Assembly (NCBI RefSeq): GCF_039535095.1
Contig: NZ_BAAAWN010000001.1
Coordinates: 2,604,001-2,668,000 of the forward strand
DNA from: Arthrobacter ramosus
Lineage (GTDB): Bacteria; Actinomycetota; Actinomycetes; Actinomycetales; Micrococcaceae
Direction of reading: 5' to 3'
DNA length: 64,000 bases
The position numbers and the translations under genes were made by a program. The notes under the pieces are model-generated. The model was not told where the DNA came from. It was given only the letters and a program-made list of their open reading frames with translations, and searched no databases. Shown here piece by piece: positions 37,704-46,264 of the stretch. Positions within the stretch are counted from its first letter, which is position 1; each line of letters opens with the position of its first letter.

Positions 37704-38158
37704 GTGCTGTGGTTTGGCCCGCCTGCTAGCGTGGCATCGAAGCGTTCGCGGCTGGCGAGCACGCTGAGATAGCTCTCTGTCGCCCAACTCCCCAACGCGC
37801 GAGCCGGCTCGATGAGTGTTGTGCCGATGTCGGTCAGCTCGTATTCGACTCTGGGCGGGACTTCGGCGTGCAAGGTACGACGGACCAGGCCGTCCCGTTC
37901 GAGGTGTCGGAGTGTCACCGTGAGCATCCGCTGCGAGATGCCGGGGATGTGCCGTTGGAGCTGAGTAAACCTCAGCCGAACTCCCACGGAAAGCGCCCTG
38001 ACGATCAGAAGAGTCCATTTGTTACCGATGTGGTTGAGTACATCCCGGATCGCCTCACCCTGGCCCCCGGCCACGCACGCACTCTCGTATTCGGATATCC
38101 GAGCATTGCTGTTCTCGGCTGCGGTCGTCTCTTCCAGCGTCGGTGGACGAATCGCCAT
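37700..38158 (-). CDS. HxlR family transcriptional regulator
   Basis: 152 residues from the ATG at 38158 (AAAGGTC upstream). HxlR winged helix: CVAGGQGEAIRDVLNHIGNK, WTLLIVRALSVGVRLRFTQL, GISQRMLTVTLRHLERDGLV. Divergent from doxX and azoR, a common set in which HxlR proteins sense reactive electrophiles or quinones. The stop codon uses the target TA of the IS630 insertion plus one element base, yet the protein end is unchanged because the native flank would also give TAG. Direct GTAAC repeats (38228-38232, 38242-38246) lie in the divergent promoter region. Confidence 0.88.
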   Translation of the reverse strand: MAIRPPTLEETTAAENSNARISEYESACVAGGQGEAIRDVLNHIGNKWTLLIVRALSVGVRLRFTQLQRHIPGISQRMLTVTLRHLERDGLVRRTLHAEVPPRVEYELTDIGTTLIEPARALGSWATESYLSVLASRERFDATLAGGPNHST

Positions 38159-38273
38159 GATGACCTTTCTGTTCCTCGCACACACAAGTGTGCCTTTTGT
38201 GAGCGTCCCAAAACTAACTCATGATGGGTAACACACTAGTAGTAACTATAGACATCTCAAAGGAAGCCCCTCG

Positions 38274-38633
38274 ATGGATATCACGCTCTGGGTCATCCAG
38301 ATTCTGCTCGCCCTTGTCTTCCTCGCCGGTGGACTCGGGAAGGCCACTCAACCCGGCGAGAAGCTGCGCGCCGGGCTCCCCGAATTTCACCCGGGCGTGA
38401 TCCGGCTTGTCGCAGCGGCCGAAATACTGGGTGCGCTCGGGCTGATCCTGCCCGGCGTCACAGGAATTGCCCCCGACCTCACCCCGGTGGCAGCTAGTGG
38501 GCTCTCCATCATCATGATTGGCGCGATCGTTACTCATGCGCGCCGGAAGGAAGGTAAGTCGGTTGCGATGAACCTCGTGCTGCTCGTCCTCGCCGTGGTC
38601 GTAGCGGTGGGACGATCCGTGCTCTCGCTGTAA
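38274..38633 (+). CDS. DoxX family membrane protein
   Basis: 119 residues, four predicted membrane segments: WVIQILLALVFLAGGLGKA, VIRLVAAAEILGALGLILPG, LTPVAASGLSIIMIGAIVTH and the C-terminal VLLVLAVVVAVGR. The GLGKATQPGE loop after the first segment is typical of DoxX-like proteins. Divergent from hxlR and 45 bases before the azoreductase. Probably part of an HxlR-controlled oxidative or electrophile stress response. Confidence 0.85.
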   Translation: MDITLWVIQILLALVFLAGGLGKATQPGEKLRAGLPEFHPGVIRLVAAAEILGALGLILPGVTGIAPDLTPVAASGLSIIMIGAIVTHARRKEGKSVAMNLVLLVLAVVVAVGRSVLSL

Positions 38634-38678
38634 CGACGCTGACCTTGAATCTTTTCAACTCACTAAAGGAGCGATGGC

Positions 38679-39197
38679 ATGCCCACGATCTTTCGACTTG
38701 ACGCAAGCATCCGGAACGAGGGCTCGGTGACCCGCGCGGTTGCCACGACCCTGGAATCCGCACTCCTTGCCAACGCCCCGGACACGAAAATCCTCCGACG
38801 AGACCTCGCCCATGCTCCGCTCCAATCACCAGTATGGGCAGCCGCCTTGACCGGATCCCATGCCCCGCAGGGTCAGAGAACCCCGGAACAGCACAAGGCG
38901 CTGGCGCTGGCGTCTGAACTTGGAGACGAACTGTCCCAGGCCGACGCATTCATCTTCGCGGTTCCGATGTACAACTTCGGCGTACCACCCCACGTGAAAG
39001 CGTGGTTCGACGTACTCATTAGCGACCCGCGATTCTCCCCCCGGTCGGCCAAGCCGATCGCGGGAAAGCCGGCATACCTCGTGCTCGCACGCGGTGGTGC
39101 GTACGGTCCGGGCACACCTCGTGAAGGCTGGGACCACGCCACGGGATGGCTGAAACTGAGCCCGCCCGTGTCCGTATGGAGCGTGCTCACTCTGTGA
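38679..39197 (+). CDS. azoR: FMN-dependent NADH:quinone oxidoreductase/azoreductase, C-terminus altered
   Basis: 172 residues of flavodoxin-like AzoR type: RLDASIRNEGSVTR (FMN phosphate loop), FAVPMYNFGVPPHVKAWFD (the family hallmark MYNF) and LVLARGGAYG. The family is usually about 200 residues. Here the match stops after GWDHATGWL and the tail KLSPPVSVWSVLTL is unlike it, suggesting a frameshift or 3' deletion. Core flavin site is complete, so activity is possible but doubtful. AAAGGAG upstream. Confidence 0.75.
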   Translation: MPTIFRLDASIRNEGSVTRAVATTLESALLANAPDTKILRRDLAHAPLQSPVWAAALTGSHAPQGQRTPEQHKALALASELGDELSQADAFIFAVPMYNFGVPPHVKAWFDVLISDPRFSPRSAKPIAGKPAYLVLARGGAYGPGTPREGWDHATGWLKLSPPVSVWSVLTL

Positions 39198-39326
39198 TCA
39201 CGGGTGCAGAGAAGAATCTTCATATCGTTTTAATTCCTATTGAATCCATTCTTACCCGTTCTAGTGAGCAGACGGTTCACTAGAACCATAAGCAGTTGAT
39301 TCAAGTCCACTTGAATACTTCCTCGC

Positions 39327-39660
39327 GTGTTCCAGGGGAAGCGCTTACTGCCAGCATCGGCGGCCACAGCCAGCGCGTCCGTTGTGACAGAAGTCGCTGC
39401 CAGCCTTCGGGAGCTCAACGTGGACGGCGTAGCCCCGGTCCGGGACCTTCCCGCCGACGCCCAGCCGCTGTGGTGCGCAGGCTGGGTGCCGATCCCGTGG
39501 CCAAACCGGGGTGGCTGGAGGCGCGTGGGGCTCCGGCGACCGCCGTCACGGTTGAACCGACGACGGCGCCCGCAGATGCCTTCAACCGTGGCGAAGGCCT
39601 GCGCTGGCTGGAACCCGGAGAGGTCTGGGAGCCAGCCGGGGCATCCGGCACCGGCAGGAC
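39327..39660 (+). pseudogene. Decayed aldose 1-epimerase (GalM-like) gene
   Basis: The first frame reads VTEVAASLRELNVDGVAPVR, then DLPADAQPLWCAGWVPIPWPNR, the N-terminal part of galactose mutarotase-like proteins (normally ending in PWPNR). After a deletion and frame change the end reads ATAVTVEPTTAPADAFNRGE, GLRWLEPGEVW, the family's C-terminus. The middle, with the catalytic His residues, is missing. Fills most of the gap between azoR and the ferredoxin gene. Confidence 0.65.
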
Positions 39661-39690
39661 CAGCAGGGCGAAAGCGCCTAGCTACCCGCG

Positions 39691-40017
39691 CTAGCCCTCA
39701 GGGGCCAGCGTGACCGTCACGCCGTCGAGGTTCCGGCTGAAGTCGACCTGGCAGGAGAGCCGGGAGCCGCATTCCTGGTAGCCCTCGGCTTCGACCAGCA
39801 GTTCGAGTTCGTCCTCGCTGCGTTCGCTCAGGTTTTCGAAGACGTCCTTCTCCAGGAACACGTGGCAGGTGGCGCAGGATGCGGTGCCGCCGCAGGAGGC
39901 CAGGACCGGGAGGTCGTTGTCCCTGAGCGCCTCCATGAGTGTCTGGTCCGGCTCCCATTCAAGGTTGTGGGTGGCGCCTTCACGGTCGACGACGGTTACT
40001 TTGTTGTTGTTGCTCAT
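39691..40017 (-). CDS. [2Fe-2S] ferredoxin, adrenodoxin/putidaredoxin type
   Basis: 108 residues. Cluster ligands Cys42, Cys48, Cys51 (CGGTASCATCHVF) and Cys89 (SRLSCQV). The acidic helix ERSEDELELLVEAEGYQE is the usual docking surface for reductase and P450. Last gene of P450-reductase-ferredoxin on the reverse strand, 11 bases after the reductase. Carries electrons from the FAD reductase to the P450. Confidence 0.93.
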   Translation of the reverse strand: MSNNNKVTVVDREGATHNLEWEPDQTLMEALRDNDLPVLASCGGTASCATCHVFLEKDVFENLSERSEDELELLVEAEGYQECGSRLSCQVDFSRNLDGVTVTLAPEG

Positions 40018-40028
40018 AGTGGTTCCTT

Positions 40029-41282
40029 TTAAAGTGAGGGCTGCAGGGCAGCGTCAGTCAGTGAAATGCTGGGGTCCGCGGCGAGCGCGGGATCAATTGC
40101 CGCCGCTTGGGCGATGAGTTTCTTGGCCGGGCGGAAGTCGCTGAGGCCTCCCACGGTGTCGACGGCGGAGAGCCGTCCGTTCCGGAGATAGACCACCGAG
40201 AACTTTCCTTCCGAGGGCGTTCCGCGGACAACGACGTCGTCGTCGGGGTGGCGCACTCCTGCGGTTTGCAGGCGGACGCCGTGCTGAACGGTCCAGAACC
40301 AGGGGATCTCGGGATCCGACGTCGGCTGGCCAGTGATGTGCGCGGCGACGCTGTCGGCTTGGGACATGGCGTTCTGGATGCATTCGAGCCGCTGGCTCTG
40401 GCCATCGATCCTGCTCGTGAAGCGGGTGACGTCGCCGGTGGCGTAGATTTCCGGGTCCGAGGTGCGTCCGTCGTCATCCACAAAGATGCCGTCCTTGCAG
40501 TGCAGTCCGGCCGCTTCGGCGATCTCCTGGTTGGGGATCACGCCTATTCCGGTGAGGACGACGTCGGCGGGGAACCGCGCGCCGTCAGCCGTCACCACGT
40601 GCTCGGCCCAGTCCGTTCCCTCGATGGCGGTGACCGCGGCGCCGAAGACGAAGCGGACGCCCTTTTGCTCGTGGACATTCTCGAAGAAGCGCGAAACGGG
40701 GGCCGAGGTCACCCGGCTCATGACCCGGTCCTGGAATTCGAGGACGGTAACTTCGCAGCCCCGCGCGGCCGCCGCGGCCGCGACTTCCAAGCCGATGTAG
40801 CCTGCGCCGATGATGGCAACGCGAGCGCCCGGGAGCAGGACGCGCTTGAGTTCGAGCGCGTCGTCCTTGGTCCTCAGGGCAAGGACACCAGGGAGATCGG
40901 CGCCGGGAACGGTCAGGGCCCGGGCCCGTGAACCGGTGGCAATGACGAGGCGATGGTAGGCGTGGCGGCTGCCGTCGGAGAGGAGCACGGTCTTGCCTGG
41001 ACGGTCTATGGACTCGACCGTGAGTCCCCCCACCCGTTCGATACCTTTGTCTTGGAAGAACTTTTCCTTGCGCAATGGCGTGGACTCGTTCGGCGCACCG
41101 GCCTTCAGGAGTTCCTTCGAAAGCGGTGGGCGCTCGTACGGTGTCTCCTTTTCGGCGTCGAGCAGGAGGATCCGGCCCTGCCATCCCTTGGTGCGGAGTC
41201 CCGTCGCGACAGCGACGCCGGAATGGCCGGCACCGATAATGACAACGGGCTGGTTCTTATGTGGGATCTGCTGTTCAGGCAT
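40029..41282 (-). CDS. NAD(P)H-dependent ferredoxin reductase (putidaredoxin reductase type)
   Basis: 417 residues with two nucleotide folds: FAD site VVIIGAGHSGVAVATGL and NAD site VAIIGAGYIGLEVAAAAAAR, plus the FAD-contact IYATGDVTRF and a C-terminal reductase domain. Overlaps the end of the P450 gene by 8 bases. Completes a class I P450 electron chain with the ferredoxin at 39691. Confidence 0.93.
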   Translation of the reverse strand: MPEQQIPHKNQPVVIIGAGHSGVAVATGLRTKGWQGRILLLDAEKETPYERPPLSKELLKAGAPNESTPLRKEKFFQDKGIERVGGLTVESIDRPGKTVLLSDGSRHAYHRLVIATGSRARALTVPGADLPGVLALRTKDDALELKRVLLPGARVAIIGAGYIGLEVAAAAAARGCEVTVLEFQDRVMSRVTSAPVSRFFENVHEQKGVRFVFGAAVTAIEGTDWAEHVVTADGARFPADVVLTGIGVIPNQEIAEAAGLHCKDGIFVDDDGRTSDPEIYATGDVTRFTSRIDGQSQRLECIQNAMSQADSVAAHITGQPTSDPEIPWFWTVQHGVRLQTAGVRHPDDDVVVRGTPSEGKFSVVYLRNGRLSAVDTVGGLSDFRPAKKLIAQAAAIDPALAADPSISLTDAALQPSL

Positions 41283-42537
41283 TGAACTTCTCCAGTTTCA
41301 CGTGCAGGTGCTCCGGGCCCGAGTTCGTGAGGTTGTTTCCGCGAACGTATTCAATCGGTTTGTCCTGATCGAGTATCAGGGAACCCAGCTTCTGCGCCAG
41401 GATTTCGATCGTCACCTGGGTTTCCAACCGGGCCAAGGGGGCGCCGAGGCAGCTGTGCACGCCATGGCCGAAGCCCAAGTGACCGTCGTTGTTGCGGTCG
41501 ATGTCGAATTTCTCGCCGTCGGGATACTTGGCGCTGTCCCGGTTGGCGGCCGCGGGCAGGAGCCGGACGATGGCCCCGGCTGGCAGGGTGACCCCTGCAA
41601 CTTCGACTTCTTCGGTGGTGATGCGGCTGACGCGCTGCACCGTTCCCCGGTAACGGGCCAGTTCCTCGAGGAAGAGGCTCGCATCCTCGGGACGCTCGCG
41701 GATCCGATCCAGCAATTCGGGGTGCTCGCTGAAGAGCCTGAAAGCGTTGGCGAGCAGGATGGTCGTCGTGTCATGTCCTGCAACGAAGACGAACGCGCAC
41801 AGCTCCTTGGCCTCTTTCTCGCTGAGCAGGCCTTCTTTCCACATCCTCGCGATGTGGCCGCCCACGGACTCGCTCTCCTCGCGGTAGAGGCGCTCCATGG
41901 TGTCCTTCAGGTAGGCGAAGAACTCGAAGGTGCTTTGTTCATCGGTGCCGGTTCCCTCCGCGTTGCGGGCGAGCCTGCCGAAGTAGCTGAACGTCTCGTC
42001 GGACCAGAACTTCATCTTGTCGAAGTCCGCGGCCGGCACATCAAGAAGGGCGCTGATGGTGGACATGCTCAGTGGAATGGCGTAGTCGTCCACAGCATCC
42101 CCGCCCCCGGCAGCAATCATGGGGTCCAAGTACTTGTGCGCGTTTTCGCGGACCCGTTCCTCGAACCGGCCGATCGCCTTCGGAGTGAAGGCCTGTGCCA
42201 CTACTTGGCGCAGCCTGGTGTGGTTCGGCGCGTCGAACAAGGTCAGGAAGGTCAGGGGAACCGGCTCCACCACCTGGGAGGAAAAGACCTTGGGAGCCCG
42301 CATGGCTTTGCGGACGTCGTCGTACCGGGAAATAAACCATACGTCGGAGACCGGCGAGTAGGACCGAAGGACGGGAGCGTGCTCCCTCATCCATTCATAG
42401 TGCGCGTACGGGTCCCCTTGCGATCCGTCGTCGACCACTTTGAAAGGTGCCATTCCTTCCGGCCAGTTCAGTTCGTGGGAATACGGGGGAAGCGTCGCTG
42501 GTCCGCTGGTATTTTCTGTGGTGGGAACAGACATCAT
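41275..42537 (-). CDS. Cytochrome P450 monooxygenase (class I, bacterial)
   Basis: 420 residues. I-helix oxygen-activation motif FVAGHDTT, K-helix ExxR in LEELARYRG, and heme-binding loop FGHGVHSCLGAPLAR with the axial Cys. AGAAGGA precedes the start. Soluble, no membrane anchor. It lies in one reverse-strand unit behind a ketosteroid-dehydrogenase-like flavoprotein and an IclR regulator, and next to an SDR and a second flavoprotein. This suggests hydroxylation of an alicyclic or terpenoid compound. The substrate cannot be read from sequence. Confidence 0.93.
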   Translation of the reverse strand: MMSVPTTENTSGPATLPPYSHELNWPEGMAPFKVVDDGSQGDPYAHYEWMREHAPVLRSYSPVSDVWFISRYDDVRKAMRAPKVFSSQVVEPVPLTFLTLFDAPNHTRLRQVVAQAFTPKAIGRFEERVRENAHKYLDPMIAAGGGDAVDDYAIPLSMSTISALLDVPAADFDKMKFWSDETFSYFGRLARNAEGTGTDEQSTFEFFAYLKDTMERLYREESESVGGHIARMWKEGLLSEKEAKELCAFVFVAGHDTTTILLANAFRLFSEHPELLDRIRERPEDASLFLEELARYRGTVQRVSRITTEEVEVAGVTLPAGAIVRLLPAAANRDSAKYPDGEKFDIDRNNDGHLGFGHGVHSCLGAPLARLETQVTIEILAQKLGSLILDQDKPIEYVRGNNLTNSGPEHLHVKLEKFNA

Positions 42538-42610
42538 CGTCCTTCTTTCCGGGATAGTGATCCATGTCTCATAAACAATGACGACGGCGGCACTCGCGCG
42601 CCCACAAGAC

Positions 42611-42624
42611 TTCCGTTCATCGGC
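42611..42624. promoter_or_regulatory. IclR-type operator candidate before the P450 gene
   Basis: TTCCGTTCATCGGC lies 74 bases upstream of the P450 start. The same 14 bases occur at 46165-46178 before the SDR gene, and a looser copy at 45212-45226. It has the TTCCG...CGG layout seen at many IclR-family sites. Confidence 0.5.
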
Positions 42625-42642
42625 CCAAGTTGCCGAAAACCG

Positions 42643-43413
42643 TTAGCGGCGCGAAAAAGACCCGGTGGATTTCAGGGCGCGGGAAATGCCATGAGCAGCC
42701 GTCAATAGTGCAGGAACCGTGTAAGGAATGTCTGCTTCGTCCCTCGGAACAATCGCGTTCAACGCCGCGGCAATCTCGTTGTTGGCCCCGAAGACTGGCA
42801 CGGCGATGCCGGTCCATTCAGTGACGCCGATTCCAGGGAGGGCAACGTACCCGCGCTGCCGGATCTCCGCCAGGTGCTTCCGAATCAGCAAGGGATCCGT
42901 GATCGTCTCAGGAGTCACCTTCGCCAGTGGGGCAGAGAGTACCTTGTCCTGGAAGGCTGGCGGAGAATACGCGAGCAACACCAGGCCGGAGGATGCCGCG
43001 TGAATGGGCATTCTTTGGGCGATGTGCGCCGCGTTGAGCTTGGAATCCGGCGATGACAGCCGCTCAACGTACAGCACGGCGCCTTGGTTCAACACCGCCA
43101 GGGTGGTGTGCTGGTGGACTGTCGCCTGGACATCCTCCATGAACGGAAGTGCCAACTCCTGGAGGTTTAGGGCCCGTGAAGCGCGCGCAGCGAGCTCCCA
43201 CATCCGCATCCCCGGCCGCAAATCGCCGTCGGGAAGCCGCTCAATCAGGCCGTGCAGGACTAGGTCTTCAAGCAGCCGGCGGGTGGTGGTCAGCGGCAAG
43301 TCTGCGCGGCGAGCCAGGCCGGACAGTGTCATGCTCGGCAAATCCCGGTCGAACGCACTCAAGAGACGCACGACCCGGCTGATCACGGATTCACCTGTTG
43401 GGGAATTCGCCAT
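42643..43413 (-). CDS. IclR family transcriptional regulator (IclR1)
   Basis: 256 residues: winged helix (MTLSGLARRADLPLTTTRRL) and an IclR effector domain (VLYVERLSSPDSK, PIHAASSGLVLLAYSP, GIAVPVFGANNEIAAALNAI). GGAG 9 bases before the ATG. It lies between flavoprotein 1 and the P450 on the reverse strand. Paralogue of the regulator at 45369; together they probably control the two divergent units. Confidence 0.9.
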   Translation of the reverse strand: MANSPTGESVISRVVRLLSAFDRDLPSMTLSGLARRADLPLTTTRRLLEDLVLHGLIERLPDGDLRPGMRMWELAARASRALNLQELALPFMEDVQATVHQHTTLAVLNQGAVLYVERLSSPDSKLNAAHIAQRMPIHAASSGLVLLAYSPPAFQDKVLSAPLAKVTPETITDPLLIRKHLAEIRQRGYVALPGIGVTEWTGIAVPVFGANNEIAAALNAIVPRDEADIPYTVPALLTAAHGISRALKSTGSFSRR

Positions 43414-43484
43414 AGTGAAATTCTCCTACGTGGCGCCCGCGGGCGGCAGCACCCGGACGGCAACCCCCACGGACGCCCCTATCC

Positions 43485-45203
43485 TCAGCTCGCCGCAACG
43501 CGGGAGACCCCACGTTCGGCAGCTAGCGCTGCGATGTCACGGCCAGCCCGGTACCCGAACACAAGGGCTGGGCCGATATGCGAGCCGTAGCCCGGGTAGC
43601 CGCCGCCGAAGACGCTGACTGCTGCGGCGCCGACGGCGATCAGGCCGGGAACGGGGGTTCCTTCTGCCGTCACCACTTCGGAGCGTTCATTGACGCCGAT
43701 GCCGGCAAAGGTTCCCAAGTCACCCATCTGGATCTTTGCGGCGTAGTACGGCCCCTTGCCGACGGGAGCAAGGTTGGGGTTCGGCTTGTGTTCCATGTCG
43801 CCCCTGAAGTGGTTGTACAGGGTGGAGCCGCGGCCAAAGGCCTGATCCTCGCCACGTTCTGCCGCGGGGTTGAATTCGGACACGGTAGCCTTCAGGCCTT
43901 CGGCGTCGATGCCGAGCTTGCCCGCGAGTTCTTCCAAGGTCTTCCCCTTGACCAAATATCCGGTCTTGTAGAAATAGCCGCGCGGCATGGGCCAGGGCTT
44001 GGCGTAGCCGATGCCGTACTTGTGCATTGTCTTGGCATCGCCGATCACGTAGCCGAACGTCTTTTCTTCGCCTTTGTTATGCGCGATCATCGCCCCTCCG
44101 AAGTCGTGATAGCTAAGGGCCTCGTTTCCGAAGCGCTTGCCATAGCGGTCGACGGCGATCAGGCCCGGGAGTCCGATGGCGCGCAGGTGCGGGAAGAGTC
44201 GCTGGGCACCGTTGAGGTATTTGAAAACGGTCACGGGCGCCCAGGATCCCACGCTGAACACGGAATCGTCGATGTGTCCGCCAGCACTGATCGCCAGGTT
44301 CGCCGCGTCCCCGCCGTGGCCAACGGTCGGTGTGAAGTGATCATCGCCATTGGAGTCGTGCGGGAAGTACTCTTGGCGCAATTTCTTGTTGCCGGAGAAT
44401 CCGCCCGCAGCGAGGATGACCCCCATCCGTGCCGTCACGGTGGCGGCATGCTCGCCGCCGATGACCGCTCCGGTGAAGGCGCCGTCGTCGCCACGCGTCA
44501 AGGAAAGGGCCGGGGAGGCATTCCACAAACGCACCCCCAAATCGTCGGCGCTCTTCACCATGCGGGTCATCAGCGCGTTGCCATTCGACCGCAGCACGGG
44601 ACGCTTGTAGCGCGCCGCGTCGACCCAGGTCCGCAACAGCTTTTTCGCCACATAGACGAAGGACTTGATCGATTGGTTGACGTGGAAGAACTCGTTGATG
44701 TCCGGCCCAACCTGCGGCATGTAACCGAACACAGTGTAGGAACTCATGTACGGCTGCATCAGGAGGCGCTTGTCTCCAAGCACCCGAGCGTCGACGTCAC
44801 GCGGCAGGATCGCACGGCCGGATAGTTTCGCGCCGGGCAGGTCCATTTTGTAATCCGGCGCTTTCTCCGGGTACGTGAATTTCACCTCGGTCTCGTTCTC
44901 GAAAAAGGAGATCGCCTCCGGCACGGTATCCAGGAATTCCCGGACCCCTGCCTCGTTGAAAGTGTCCGGGGCGAGGTTCTTCAGGTAGGTCTCCGCATCC
45001 TCGCGGGTGTCCCCTTGCTCCACGCCCTGTTTGTTTCCGGGGACCCAGGCCCAACCGGCCGAAATCGCAGTGGTGCCGCCGAAGTACCGGTCCTTCTCGG
45101 CAACGATCACGTTCAGTCCTTGGGAAGCGGCCTTCAGCGCCGCGGCCATTCCGGCGACGCCGGAGCCGACCACCAGGACATCACACACAACGGTCTTACT
45201 CAT
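43485..45203 (-). CDS. FAD-dependent 3-ketosteroid-dehydrogenase/fumarate-reductase-like oxidoreductase (1)
   Basis: 572 residues from the ATG at 45203 (GGAGC upstream); the frame is open 51 bases further but those codons look non-coding. FAD motif DVLVVGSGVAGMAAALKAA, the family's AEKDRYFGGTTAISAGWAW, and C-terminal VFGGGYPGYGSHIGPALVFGY. Such enzymes introduce a double bond next to a ketone in steroids and other cyclic ketones. A homologue lies at 47073. First gene of the reverse-strand unit. Confidence 0.9.
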   Translation of the reverse strand: MSKTVVCDVLVVGSGVAGMAAALKAASQGLNVIVAEKDRYFGGTTAISAGWAWVPGNKQGVEQGDTREDAETYLKNLAPDTFNEAGVREFLDTVPEAISFFENETEVKFTYPEKAPDYKMDLPGAKLSGRAILPRDVDARVLGDKRLLMQPYMSSYTVFGYMPQVGPDINEFFHVNQSIKSFVYVAKKLLRTWVDAARYKRPVLRSNGNALMTRMVKSADDLGVRLWNASPALSLTRGDDGAFTGAVIGGEHAATVTARMGVILAAGGFSGNKKLRQEYFPHDSNGDDHFTPTVGHGGDAANLAISAGGHIDDSVFSVGSWAPVTVFKYLNGAQRLFPHLRAIGLPGLIAVDRYGKRFGNEALSYHDFGGAMIAHNKGEEKTFGYVIGDAKTMHKYGIGYAKPWPMPRGYFYKTGYLVKGKTLEELAGKLGIDAEGLKATVSEFNPAAERGEDQAFGRGSTLYNHFRGDMEHKPNPNLAPVGKGPYYAAKIQMGDLGTFAGIGVNERSEVVTAEGTPVPGLIAVGAAAVSVFGGGYPGYGSHIGPALVFGYRAGRDIAALAAERGVSRVAAS

Positions 45204-45332
45204 GGTTCTTGCTCCGCTCAATCGGCTGCCCGCTTTGATGGGCTGCCGCCTCAATCAACTGCCGCTTCGGTGCGGCCAGCCGGGCAGATTGCCAAGCTTC
45301 AGGACATACCTTGGAAGGGCAGCCGGGGAGCA

Positions 45333-45355
45333 GGATTACCATTGAGTGGGAATCC
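45333..45355. promoter_or_regulatory. Operator-like inverted repeat before IclR2
   Basis: Arms GGATTACCA (45333-45341) and TGGGAATCC (45347-45355), 8 of 9 symmetrical, 5-base spacer, 13 bases before the IclR2 start in the divergent region with flavoprotein 1. Confidence 0.4.
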
Positions 45356-45368
45356 GGGAGGAGGAAGA

Positions 45369-46154
45369 ATGGCCAACTCGGCATCGGGAGAGTCGATCAT
45401 CAGGCGGTTCATCAGGATCATCAGCGCCTTCGACGACAAGCACACGTCCATGAGCGTCGCGGAACTCAGCCGCCGTACCGGGCTTCCCGTCACCACCACC
45501 TACCGGCTGGTCGACGAACTCCTGCTTGAGCGGCTCCTTGAGCGCGACCCCCACGGGAACATCCAGCTTGGAACCCGGATGTGGGAGCTCGCGTCGCGGG
45601 GATCCAAAACGCAGGGCCTACGGGAAGCTGCGTTGCCTTTCATGGAGGATGTGCAATCGGTGGTCCAGCACAGCACCACCCTGGGCGTGCTGGATTCGGA
45701 CGAGGTCCTGTATATCGAACGGCTTGGCAACGCCTCGACCATCGTGGACATCACCAAGATCGCCGGCCGCCTTCCCGTGCACGCGACGTCGTCCGGGATG
45801 GTGCTGCTGGCCAACTCCCCCTCTGCCTACCAGGACTTGATCCTGTCCCGTCCGCTCACCAAATACACCGAAACAACACTGACCGACCCTGCCGCGCTAC
45901 GCCGACACCTGGCTGAGGTCAGGCAACGCGGTTTCGCGGCCATGCCCGGAGTGATCGTGCCCGAATCCAGCGGCATCGCGGTCCCGGTCTATGGTCCGGA
46001 CAACACGGTAGTCGCCGCGCTCAGCGTGGTGGTGCCGCGGGACGAGGAAAACACCGCTTCCCGCGTGCCCGTCCTCATGGCCGCCGCCCGCGGTATTTCC
46101 AGGGCCTTGGGCTGGCGCGGCAAACTCAAGGGCACCCTCCGCCAAAGCCACTAA
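45369..46154 (+). CDS. IclR family transcriptional regulator (IclR2)
   Basis: 261 residues from the ATG at 45369 with a strong GGAGGAGG; longer frames start inside the opposite gene. Winged helix (MSVAELSRRTGLPVTTTYRL) and effector domain (VLYIERLGNASTIVDITKIA, LPVHATSSGMVLLA, GIAVPVYGPDNTVVAALSVV). Clearly related to IclR1 over the full length. Faces away from flavoprotein 1 and precedes the SDR/flavoprotein/Dabb genes. Confidence 0.9.
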   Translation: MANSASGESIIRRFIRIISAFDDKHTSMSVAELSRRTGLPVTTTYRLVDELLLERLLERDPHGNIQLGTRMWELASRGSKTQGLREAALPFMEDVQSVVQHSTTLGVLDSDEVLYIERLGNASTIVDITKIAGRLPVHATSSGMVLLANSPSAYQDLILSRPLTKYTETTLTDPAALRRHLAEVRQRGFAAMPGVIVPESSGIAVPVYGPDNTVVAALSVVVPRDEENTASRVPVLMAAARGISRALGWRGKLKGTLRQSH

Positions 46155-46164
46155 GGGATACATT

Positions 46165-46178
46165 TTCCGTTCATCGGC
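46165..46178. promoter_or_regulatory. IclR-type operator candidate before the SDR gene
   Basis: TTCCGTTCATCGGC followed by AA, identical over 14 bases to the site before the P450 gene (42611-42624). It lies 87 bases upstream of the SDR start. Confidence 0.5.
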
Positions 46179-46264
46179 AATCCCGTGGTGCCCGTCACAG
46201 CTCCCCTGCGACGCTGCTAGGACGCAGCAACAGGCCGCACCGTCGCGGCAGGAGGAGCACCACA

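Noticed and set aside
39296..39713. Real genes in the open frames between azoR and the ferredoxin
   Set aside because: Two different frames match the N- and C-terminal parts of one aldose epimerase family, so this is a decayed gene and not two small proteins.
40993..42708. 571-codon plus-strand open frame over the P450 and reductase
   Set aside because: Antisense to two clear genes with heme and FAD motifs; no conserved domain or ribosome site.
43578..44825. 415-codon plus-strand open frame over flavoprotein 1
   Set aside because: Antisense to an FAD enzyme with intact motifs; composition typical of a shadow frame.
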